From assembly GCA_947624985.1 (NCBI GenBank), contig CANQMO010000008.1, positions 1 through 64,000 on the forward strand: a DNA stretch of 64,000 bases, read 5' to 3'. This DNA is from an uncultured Oscillospiraceae bacterium. Its GTDB lineage: Bacteria > Bacillota > Clostridia > Oscillospirales > Oscillospiraceae. Below the pieces are notes generated by a model. The model worked only from the letters and a program-made list of their open reading frames with translations. It ran no database searches and was not told the origin of the DNA. Both the position numbers and the translations under genes were made by a program. Shown here piece after piece: positions 57,819 through 64,000 of the stretch (its first letter is position 1; each line of letters begins with the position of its first letter).

Positions 57819-58868
57819 ATGAATCACTTCATGAAGCGCTTGCTCGTCCTCGCACTTGCATTGACGATGGTTTTCTCTCTGTGTGCCTTTGCCGGCGCAA
57901 GTACCTCTGCTGAAGATGAAGACGCCGGCGAGGTCTATGCCGCCCGCATCACGACCACGAACAATGAGGAGGCCTTTTTGGGGCAGGCTGTAAAATACCT
58001 GTTTGATCTGATCGAGGAAAAGACGGACGGTAGGATCCAGCCCGAATACTACTTCAGCGGCGTGCTTGGAGAAAAGCAGGCCAATATGGAGGGTATGCGC
58101 ACGCATACCATTACGGCCGGCGCGGTCAGCGAGACCGATCTGGCGATATATTCTCCCGGCTGGTCTGTTTTCTCCCTGCCCTATGTTTTCGAGGGGAGCC
58201 TGGAAACAGAACTGGCCTGCTATCAGGACGAGGAGTTTTTTGAGTTCCTTGATTCTACGCTGGAGCAATCCGGTCTGAAGCTTATGGTGTTTTTCACCGC
58301 GGGTTTCAGAAATCCTCTGAACAGCGTTCGCCCGATCCATACCCCCGAGGATGCCAAGGGTATCCGCCTCCGGGTCGTTCAAAATGAGTATCTGGCAAAA
58401 ACCTATGAGGCGATGGGATTCACGCCTGTTTCCCTTGGCTGGAGCGAGGTCTATTCCGCCATGCAGCAGGGTGTGGTGGACGGAGCGGAAAACAGCGCCG
58501 CGCTTTTGCTGGATAACCAGCTGACAGACTTTGGCAAGTATTATTCCGTGATCAACGCTCTCATCGGCAGCGAGGCCATAGTGATGGATCGCAAGTTCTA
58601 CGATGACCTCCCCGACGATCTTCAGGCCGCGGTGGACGAGGCGTGCAAAGAGGCCATGGCCAAGGAATGGAGCGAATTTGCCGAATATGATGCCTCTGCT
58701 CAGGAGACAATGATTGAAAAGGGCGTGGAAGTCACCGAACTCACCGAAGACGAGATCAATGTCTTTATCGACAGCATTTCCAGTCTGAAGGAGACCATGT
58801 TCAGTGAGGTCCCGGAGACCGAAGAATTCTACAACCAGATCCAGGAGACGATCGAACGGGTAAAATGA
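57819..58868 (+). CDS. TRAP transporter substrate-binding protein (DctP)
   Basis: A 349-residue exported binding protein. A signal peptide (about 1-28) is followed by the DctP fold: ARITTTNNEEAFLGQAVKYLFDLIEEKTDGRIQPEYY, then FFTAGFRNPLNSVRPIHTPEDAKGIRLRV, whose Arg in GIRLRVV is the usual carboxylate clamp, and EVYSAMQQGVVDGAENS. It binds an organic acid for the DctQM permease. AAGGAGG precedes ATG 57819. Followed by a strong hairpin. Confidence 0.92.
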   Translation: MNHFMKRLLVLALALTMVFSLCAFAGASTSAEDEDAGEVYAARITTTNNEEAFLGQAVKYLFDLIEEKTDGRIQPEYYFSGVLGEKQANMEGMRTHTITAGAVSETDLAIYSPGWSVFSLPYVFEGSLETELACYQDEEFFEFLDSTLEQSGLKLMVFFTAGFRNPLNSVRPIHTPEDAKGIRLRVVQNEYLAKTYEAMGFTPVSLGWSEVYSAMQQGVVDGAENSAALLLDNQLTDFGKYYSVINALIGSEAIVMDRKFYDDLPDDLQAAVDEACKEAMAKEWSEFAEYDASAQETMIEKGVEVTELTEDEINVFIDSISSLKETMFSEVPETEEFYNQIQETIERVK

Positions 58869-58883
58869 GTTGAAGGTAAGCCG

Positions 58884-58917
58884 TACTGGTCAACTCATCA
58901 TAATGAGTTGACCAGTA
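58884..58917 (+). terminator. Attenuating hairpin between dctP and dctQ
   Basis: A perfect 15-bp stem (58884-58898 with 58903-58917, loop CATA), 15 bp after the dctP stop, without a T-tract. It probably stabilises the upstream message or reduces transcription of the membrane genes. Confidence 0.7.
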
Positions 58918-58946
58918 TCGTAACTGTACATAAAGGGGATACAGCT

Positions 58947-59498
58947 ATGGAAAAACTGACGAATATTCGGCAATGCAAGGCACTCAGGCTATTTTATAAG
59001 ATTGAAAATACTGTGGCAGTTACGTCGGCAGTGATGATCATCCTTCTTGAACTGTATATCGTGTTTGCGCGGAGTATTTTTCATAAGAGCGCGCTCTGGA
59101 TGGATGAGTTTATAACCTTTTTGATCGTGCTGCTCGCCATGCTGGGAATGTCCATCGGCGTTAAGGAAAACTTACACAGCGCCCTGGAAAGCTTTGTTTG
59201 CAGATTGCCCAGATCCATACAGAAAGTCGTTTACATTTTTGACCGGGCGGTAGTCGGCGCGTTTTTGGGTATTGCTACCTGGGGCGGATTTCGTTGGCTG
59301 GCGTCTGTAAAAGGGCAGAAAATGATCATTCTGCCATGGCCGATAAGCATTATGTACAGCTTTGTCGTTTTTGGATGCCTTCTGGCGTTTATTGAAAACA
59401 TTCTTAGTACCATTGAGGCTGTCGCGCAGAAGGAATGCCGTTTTATCACCATGGAAGAACAGATGGAGCGTGAAACGGAGTTTACCCAGAGCGTTTGA
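58947..59498 (+). CDS. TRAP transporter small membrane subunit (DctQ)
   Basis: A 183-residue membrane protein with four hydrophobic segments, including the DctQ hallmark in RSIFHKSALWMDEFITFLIVLLAMLGMSIGVKENLH (an Arg-rich start, then W-x-D-E-x helix). AAAGGGG precedes ATG 58947. It works with DctM in the inner membrane; size and position between dctP and dctM agree with the family. Confidence 0.9.
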   Translation: MEKLTNIRQCKALRLFYKIENTVAVTSAVMIILLELYIVFARSIFHKSALWMDEFITFLIVLLAMLGMSIGVKENLHSALESFVCRLPRSIQKVVYIFDRAVVGAFLGIATWGGFRWLASVKGQKMIILPWPISIMYSFVVFGCLLAFIENILSTIEAVAQKECRFITMEEQMERETEFTQSV

Positions 59499-59578
59499 CC
59501 GGCGCCTGTGCGGCACGAACCGACAAGGCGCAGTCATAAGTTGCTGAAGCCGGTCCATTTCCAGAAAAGAGGTGGAGT

Positions 59579-60868
59579 ATGTCTATTCTAATTTTGGTAG
59601 CAGTACTGTTTGCATTGATCGTTCTGGGCGTTCCGATCGCCTGGGCGCTTGGGATATCCGGTACGGTAGGACTTTTTATTCTTGGCGGAGATCCATTTAC
59701 CATTGTTCCTCAATCAATATACAGCGGCGTATCATATTTCCCGTTGATGGCGATACCGTTTTTCTTTTTTGCCGGAGAGTTGATGAATAAAGGCGGTATC
59801 ACCAAAAGACTTATTGATCTGTCCTCGCTTCTTGTTGGGCGCGTTGCCGGGTCTCTTGCCTATGTCAATGTTGTTTGCAGCATGTTTTTGGGCGGTATTA
59901 CAGGGTCTTCGGTGGCCGACGTTTCCTCAGAGGGCGCCTGGATCATTCCGGCCATGAAAGAACAGGGGTATTCGTCTGAAGAAGCGGTCGCCGTTACGGT
60001 CACGTCCTCCATCATGGGACCCATTATTCCCCCCAGCATCATTATGGTGATATATGGGAGCAACATGAATGTCTCTGTGGGCGCTCTTTTTATGGGAGGT
60101 ATCATTCCGGGAATACTGGTCGCGGCCTCTCTGGCCCTGGTGGTTTTCCTCCGCAACAAAAAATACGGATTTCCCAGAAGGACCGAAAAGTATACGCCCG
60201 CGCAAGTGCGAAGCATACTGATCAACGCGATCATCCCCCTGGGAATGCCAATCATCATTATGGGGGGTATTCTGGGCGGGATATTTACGGCCACCGAAGC
60301 GGGCGCCATTGCGTGCTTATACGCGGTCATAGCCTCCTGCTTCATCATGAGGACGGTTAAGTTGTCCGAACTGCCCCATATGCTGCTCAATACTGTAAAA
60401 CTCACAGGTACCGTTCTGATCATACTCGGATGTTCCAAGACACTGAGCTGGACGCTCACTCTTTTGCGGGTACAAGACGGACTGGCTGCCTTTATTACAT
60501 CGCATATCAACAGCGGCGTAGCGTTTCTGCTTATCGTCAATCTGCTGTATCTCTTTCTGGGCTGTTTTATGGACCCTGCCGCTGCGCTGCTGATGTTTGG
60601 ACCTATCCTGGCTCCGATAGCCTCCAGGTATGGTATCAATCCCATCCATTTTGGCCTGATCTCGTGCATCAATCTTACGATTGGAAATGCGACGCCGCCC
60701 TTGGGCCAGAGTCTGTTTGTCGGATGCAAAATCGGTAAAGTATCTGTCGGCAGAGAGGCCAGAGCGATTTTGCCCTATTTGTTTGGACTGGTCATAGTTC
60801 TGTTTATTACTACTTATATCCCGGAAATTTCGCTTTTCCTGCCGCGTTTGGCGGGGCTGGCCGGCTGA
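59579..60868 (+). CDS. TRAP transporter large permease (DctM)
   Basis: A 429-residue permease with about twelve membrane helices, full length for DctM. Typical blocks: VLGVPIAWALGISG, PLMAIPFFFFAGELMNKGG, GGITGSSVADVSSEGAWIIPAMKEQGY, MGPIIPPSIIMVIYG and GNATPPLGQSLFVGCKI. It carries the substrate with a sodium or proton gradient. AGAGGTGGAG precedes ATG 59579. Last gene of the island operon; a hairpin terminator follows 100 bp downstream. Confidence 0.95.
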   Translation: MSILILVAVLFALIVLGVPIAWALGISGTVGLFILGGDPFTIVPQSIYSGVSYFPLMAIPFFFFAGELMNKGGITKRLIDLSSLLVGRVAGSLAYVNVVCSMFLGGITGSSVADVSSEGAWIIPAMKEQGYSSEEAVAVTVTSSIMGPIIPPSIIMVIYGSNMNVSVGALFMGGIIPGILVAASLALVVFLRNKKYGFPRRTEKYTPAQVRSILINAIIPLGMPIIIMGGILGGIFTATEAGAIACLYAVIASCFIMRTVKLSELPHMLLNTVKLTGTVLIILGCSKTLSWTLTLLRVQDGLAAFITSHINSGVAFLLIVNLLYLFLGCFMDPAAALLMFGPILAPIASRYGINPIHFGLISCINLTIGNATPPLGQSLFVGCKIGKVSVGREARAILPYLFGLVIVLFITTYIPEISLFLPRLAGLAG

Positions 60869-60967
60869 TCCGCTCTCCGTTGCGCTGTAAACAAGCGGTT
60901 TATGGCGGATAATGAGCCGGACCGATTCGTCATCGGGGCTGCCCGGAGATTCACAAACAGCAAAGTG

Positions 60968-61001
60968 CAGACTGAGATCGCTTTCGGGCGGTCTCAGTCT
61001 G
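60968..61001 (+). terminator. Terminator of the aldolase-TRAP operon
   Basis: CAGACTGAGA (60968-60977) pairs with TCTCAGTCTG (60992-61001), with further pairing inside, followed by TGAGTTTTA. The rest of 60869-61067 holds no gene that I can support. Confidence 0.75.
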
Positions 61002-61067
61002 TGAGTTTTACGCAGGCTTTTTCCCTGTTCGCTGTCTTTTTCTGCGCCTTATTGAAATTCCTGCGGA

Positions 61068-61092
61068 GTACAGGCGGCCATAGAGCTTCTGG
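61068..61092 (+). repeat. Right copy of 25-bp direct repeat (ctp end remnant)
   Basis: Identical to 54257-54281. Read in the ctp frame it gives VQAAIELL then Gly-Ala and TGA (61098-61100), a plausible original C-terminus of Ctp, immediately before the greA promoter. Confidence 0.9.
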
Positions 61093-61096
61093 GCGC

Positions 61097-61125
61097 TTGA
61101 CAGGCGGGGCCCGGATCACTATAAT
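61097..61125 (+). promoter_or_regulatory. Promoter of greA
   Basis: Consensus TTGACA (61097-61102) and TATAAT (61120-61125), 17-bp spacer, 36 bp before greA. The -35 box overlaps the remnant ctp stop codon. Confidence 0.9.
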
Positions 61126-61161
61126 ATTCGCGGACTTACAAATCTTGAGGGAGGCAATACG

Positions 61162-61635
61162 ATGGCGGAGACAAAGTACAAGATGAGCCGTGAGCGGTAC
61201 GAGGAGATCCAGAAGGAGCTGGATTATCTTCAGACCGTCCGCGAGAAGGAGGTTTCCGAACTCATCAAGGAGGCCAGGAGCTACGGCGACCTTTCGGAGA
61301 ACAGCGAGTATGACGAGGCCAAGACCGAGCAGGGCAAGCTGTATTCCAAGATCGCGGAGATGAAAAATCTGCTGGAGAACGCGGAGATCGTGGAGCACAC
61401 CCACCGGGCCGGCGTCGTGGGTATCGGCAGCCGGGTCACGGTGATGGACCTGGAGATGAACGAGCAGCTGGAGTACCAGATCGTGGGCAGCCAGGAGGCC
61501 AACCCCATGACCGGGCGTATCTCCGACGACTCTCCCTTCGGCAAGGGGCTGATCGGCCACAGGATCGGCGAGACCGTCACCGTGGAAGCGCCCGCCGGGG
61601 AACTGAGATTCGAGATACTGAACGTCACATTCTGA
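61162..61635 (+). CDS. greA: Transcription elongation factor GreA
   Basis: A 157-residue factor that inserts a coiled coil into the RNA polymerase secondary channel and rescues backtracked complexes. The acidic tip is intact in EARSYGDLSENSEYDEAK (Asp and Glu at the turn), followed by the FKBP-like C-terminal domain ending in GELRFEILNVTF. GAGGGAGG precedes ATG 61162. lysS starts 26 bp after its stop, as in many Firmicutes. Confidence 0.96.
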   Translation: MAETKYKMSRERYEEIQKELDYLQTVREKEVSELIKEARSYGDLSENSEYDEAKTEQGKLYSKIAEMKNLLENAEIVEHTHRAGVVGIGSRVTVMDLEMNEQLEYQIVGSQEANPMTGRISDDSPFGKGLIGHRIGETVTVEAPAGELRFEILNVTF

Positions 61636-61661
61636 TCTTATACACAGGAAGGAATATAGCT

Positions 61662-63161
61662 ATGAGCCAATATGCGCCGGGGTACCGGACGGAGCCGGAG
61701 GGCCTGTCCGACGAAATGCGCGTGCGCCGGGAGAAGCTTTTCAAGCTCCAGGACGCCGGGCACAACCCGTATCATATCACCAAATTCGACCGCACCCACT
61801 TCTCATCCGACATCGTGAAGGATTTCGACGCCCTGGAGGAGAAGGACGTGCGGGTAGCCGGGCGCGTTATGGCCAAACGGGTGCAGGGCAAGGCGGGCTT
61901 CATGGACCTACAGGATGACCGGGGCCGTATCCAGCTTTATGTGAGCGTGAACGATCTGGGGCCGGAGGGTCTGGCGGCGGTCAAGACCTGGGACGTGGGC
62001 GACATCGTGGGGGCGGAGGGCTTCGTGTTCAAGACCCGCACGGAGGCCGTCTCCGTCCATGTGAAGGACATACGGCTCCTCGCCAAGAGCCTGCGGCCCC
62101 TGCCGGAGAAATTCCACGGTCTGACTGACACGGACCAGCGCTACCGCCGCCGGTATCTTGACCTGATCACCAACGGGGAGTCCCGCCGGGTGTTCGAGCT
62201 GCGGACCAGGTTTATCAGCCATATACGCCAGTATCTGGACCAGCGGGGGTATCTGGAGGTGGAGACCCCGGTGCTGGGCACCATCCAGGGCGGCGCCACG
62301 GCCCGGCCCTTCGTCACCCACCACAACACCCTGGACCTGGATATGTACATGCGTATCGCCACAGAGCTGAACCTGAAGCGGCTCATCGTGGGCGGCATGG
62401 AGCGGGTCTATGAGATCGGGCGGATCTTCCGCAACGAGGGCATGGACACCAAGCACAACCCGGAGTTCACCACGCTGGAGATGTATGAGAGCTACGCCAA
62501 CTTTGAGACCATGATGGACTATGTGGAGGGGATGCTCTCCTCCGCCGCCATGAAGCTGCGGGGCACCTACCATCTCACCTGGGGCGGTAATGAGATCGAC
62601 ATGTCCCCCGGCTGGCGGCGCATGACCATGATCGACGCGGTGAAGGAATATGCGGGCGTGGACTTCGGCGCCATATCCGGCGACAACGAGGCCGCGGCCG
62701 CAGCCAGGGCCGCCGGGGTGGATATGGACGGGAAGGAGCCCACCTGGGGCAACGCCCTTTACGAGACCTTTGACCAGAAGGTGGAGGAGAGGCTGATCCA
62801 GCCCACCTTTATCACCATGTACCCGGTGGAGGTGTCGCCGCTGGCCAAGCGCAGTCCGGCTGACGGACGGCTGACGGAGCGGTTCGAGGCTTTTATCGGC
62901 GCCTGCGAGATGGGCAACGCCTTTTCGGAGTTGAACGACCCGCTGGACCAGCGGCTGCGTTTCGAGGCCCAGATGGCCCTGAAGGCCAAGGGCGACGACG
63001 AGGCCAGCGACATGGACGTGGATTACTGCGAGGCGCTGGAATACGGCATGCCGCCCACAGGCGGTCTGGGCGTGGGCATTGACCGGGCGGTCATGCTCCT
63101 GGCGGGCGTGGACTCCATCCGGGACGTCATCCTGTTCCCGACGATGAAGCCGCAGGACTGA
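61662..63161 (+). CDS. lysS: Lysyl-tRNA synthetase, class II
   Basis: A 499-residue enzyme that charges tRNA-Lys. An N-terminal OB fold binds the anticodon (about 60-160); class II motif 1 (RTRFISHIRQYLDQRGYLEVETPVL), motif 2 (GRIFRNEGMDTKHNPEFTTLEMYESY) and motif 3 (GLGVGIDRAVMLLAG) are complete. AGGAAGG precedes ATG 61662. Confidence 0.97.
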   Translation: MSQYAPGYRTEPEGLSDEMRVRREKLFKLQDAGHNPYHITKFDRTHFSSDIVKDFDALEEKDVRVAGRVMAKRVQGKAGFMDLQDDRGRIQLYVSVNDLGPEGLAAVKTWDVGDIVGAEGFVFKTRTEAVSVHVKDIRLLAKSLRPLPEKFHGLTDTDQRYRRRYLDLITNGESRRVFELRTRFISHIRQYLDQRGYLEVETPVLGTIQGGATARPFVTHHNTLDLDMYMRIATELNLKRLIVGGMERVYEIGRIFRNEGMDTKHNPEFTTLEMYESYANFETMMDYVEGMLSSAAMKLRGTYHLTWGGNEIDMSPGWRRMTMIDAVKEYAGVDFGAISGDNEAAAAARAAGVDMDGKEPTWGNALYETFDQKVEERLIQPTFITMYPVEVSPLAKRSPADGRLTERFEAFIGACEMGNAFSELNDPLDQRLRFEAQMALKAKGDDEASDMDVDYCEALEYGMPPTGGLGVGIDRAVMLLAGVDSIRDVILFPTMKPQD

Positions 63162-63169
63162 AAAAGGCC

Positions 63170-64000
63170 ATGTCGGAACAGAAAGGCCGGACAGAGCCGG
63201 CGGCATACTTCAGCCTGATGAAGTTCGTGGGTTCGTTTTGTATCGTCGTCTTTTTGCACTATAACGACCACTTTCTGCCGAGGCTGGGCATGGAGAACCC
63301 CTTCGCGGGAAACGCGCTTCTCTGGGATATCTCCCATAACAGCTTTGTGCTGGTGGAGATGTATTTCATCATTTCCGGCGCGCTGTTCGCGTGGGTGTAT
63401 AAAGACCGGATCATAGCCGGGGGGAGGTTCGATCCCTTCATCGGAAAGCGCATTTTGCGTATCTTCCCGCCGGCTGTAATAACGAGCGTTGTCATGTATC
63501 TGGGCAACGCCCTGCTGTATAAGTATAACGGGACGCTTTGGAGCTGCGGGACGCTGGATCTGATGGAGCTGTGTTTCGACGTCCTGTTCGGCGGGAAGCC
63601 CGTTTTTGGCGCCGCCAATACGCTGAACGGCCCCATCTGGTACATAAACGTGCTGATGGTGTGCTATGTTTTCGCCTATATCCTGACGCGCTCTTACAAA
63701 AGGCAGCGGTCCGTTTTCCTTTACGCGCTCCCTATCCTGATCGGCCTGATGATACAGTATTCCGGCGTCGGGTTCGTTATTTGGAACAACTCGGTCGCCC
63801 GGGGGCTCATAGCGTTTTTCATCGGCGTGCTGCTGGGGATGTTCCTTGCGGTATACCGGGAGAGATTTACCCCGCGAACCTGCCGGCTGATACGGCTGGC
63901 GGCCGGTCTGGAGCTGGCCGCTGCGGTCTTTGTGAGGCTTTGCCCCTGGCACGGACTGCTCATCAAGAACATAGCCAACTTTTATGCGTTTCTGGTATTT
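63170..64000 (+). CDS. Acyltransferase-3 family membrane protein (partial, 3' end outside window)
   Basis: An open frame of 277 codons runs from ATG 63170 (8 bp after the lysS stop) to the window end. It has at least seven hydrophobic segments. The first part, LMKFVGSFCIVVFLHYNDHF, followed by FVLVEMYFIISGALFAWVY and GKRILRIFPP, matches the acyltransferase-3 (OafA/WecH-like) family that O-acetylates surface glycans or peptidoglycan. The spacing from lysS suggests cotranscription, though no strong ribosome site is visible. Confidence 0.8.
   Translation, partial: MSEQKGRTEPAAYFSLMKFVGSFCIVVFLHYNDHFLPRLGMENPFAGNALLWDISHNSFVLVEMYFIISGALFAWVYKDRIIAGGRFDPFIGKRILRIFPPAVITSVVMYLGNALLYKYNGTLWSCGTLDLMELCFDVLFGGKPVFGAANTLNGPIWYINVLMVCYVFAYILTRSYKRQRSVFLYALPILIGLMIQYSGVGFVIWNNSVARGLIAFFIGVLLGMFLAVYRERFTPRTCRLIRLAAGLELAAAVFVRLCPWHGLLIKNIANFYAFLVF

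Larger units (their letters stand above)
54282..61092 (+). mobile_element. Putative 6.8-kb inserted catabolic island at the 3' end of ctp
   Basis: Bounded by the 25-bp direct repeat. It holds a GntR/FCD regulator, aldolase, FAD oxidoreductase and TRAP transporter genes, and from about 56.2 to 60.9 kb is visibly richer in A/T and in A/T-ending codons than the flanking ftsEX/ctp and greA/lysS genes. The right repeat continues in the ctp frame to a TGA at 61098-61100 just before greA, consistent with an ancestral ctp-greA junction. No integrase or transposase is inside, so the mechanism (site-specific integration with later loss, or mobilisation in trans) is open. Confidence 0.6.

Noticed and set aside
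60902..61186. Open frame of 94 codons between dctM and greA
   Set aside because: It runs through the operon terminator, the 25-bp repeat and the greA promoter and has no ribosome site.

Overview
The window looks like chromosome of a high-GC, Gram-positive anaerobe in class Clostridia, most likely a gut member of the Oscillospirales. This rests on the G/C-rich codon use, strong AGGAGG-type ribosome sites, TTGACA/TATAAT promoters, Firmicute-type gene neighbourhoods (SpoIIIE/FtsK - Mini-RNase III - RqcH; FtsEX with an M23 hydrolase and Ctp; rpoB-rpoC near rpsL-rpsG-fusA-tuf), an SLH-domain protein, an LPxTG-like wall-anchored adhesin, a bile salt hydrolase and ferredoxin/NAD(P)H transhydrogenase genes. 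Species cannot be fixed from the sequence alone.

Layout. 1-4.4 kb: end of an HxlR regulator, then an ECF vitamin/metabolite transporter (S component, fused double ATPase, EcfT) with a SAM hydroxide adenosyltransferase. 4.4-5.3 kb: a MarR regulator with a His/Pro-rich arm and two identical palindromes around its promoter. 5.4-10.7 kb: a small serine recombinase and a 1440-residue surface adhesin. 10.8-15.2 kb (minus strand): a three-gene NuoE/NuoF/GltD-like complex of the Stn (Sporomusa-type Nfn) kind. 15.3-17.1 kb: bile salt hydrolase and a flavodoxin-ferredoxin protein. 17.3-23.2 kb: UppP, FtsK/SpoIIIE, Mini-RNase III, RqcH. 23.2-26.3 kb: an XRE repressor with a divergent 51-residue protein, an SLH protein, tRNA-Leu(GAG), a hairpin-rich gap and a PH-domain membrane protein. 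26.4-33 kb: a TSUP permease, a tripartite tricarboxylate transporter (TctCBA), a sulfatase and a GntR/LacI-type regulator. 33-34.4 kb (minus): a Gpi18-like glycosyltransferase. 34.6-47.6 kb: rpoB, rpoC, a glycerophosphodiesterase, rpsL, rpsG, fusA, tuf. 47.6-54.3 kb: a DUF4830 protein, RsuA, a CdaR-type regulator, FtsE, FtsX, an M23 hydrolase and Ctp. 54.3-61.1 kb: an FCD-GntR regulator, HpcH/HpaI aldolase, FAD oxidoreductase and a TRAP transporter. 61.1-64 kb: greA, lysS and the start of an acyltransferase.

The most striking observation is that the 54.3-61.1 kb catabolic cluster is bounded by a perfect 25-bp direct repeat (54257-54281 and 61068-61092) made of the 3' end of ctp. The right copy still reads in the ctp frame to an in-frame stop just before greA. 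This implies that ctp and greA were once adjacent and that about 6.8 kb of visibly A/T-richer DNA was inserted at the end of ctp, giving ctp a new last few codons. The island has its own regulator and four TGT-NN-ACA sites; one overlaps the -35 box of the regulator promoter and another the -35 box of the aldolase promoter, so it reads as a self-regulated, transferable module for import and breakdown of an acidic substrate. No integrase lies inside it.

Other recurrent themes are hairpins directly after the binding-protein genes of both the TTT and TRAP operons, and a short dispersed sequence found downstream of genes at about 5.3, 33.1 and possibly 28.4 kb. All functional assignments come from motif recognition by eye; no database search was possible.
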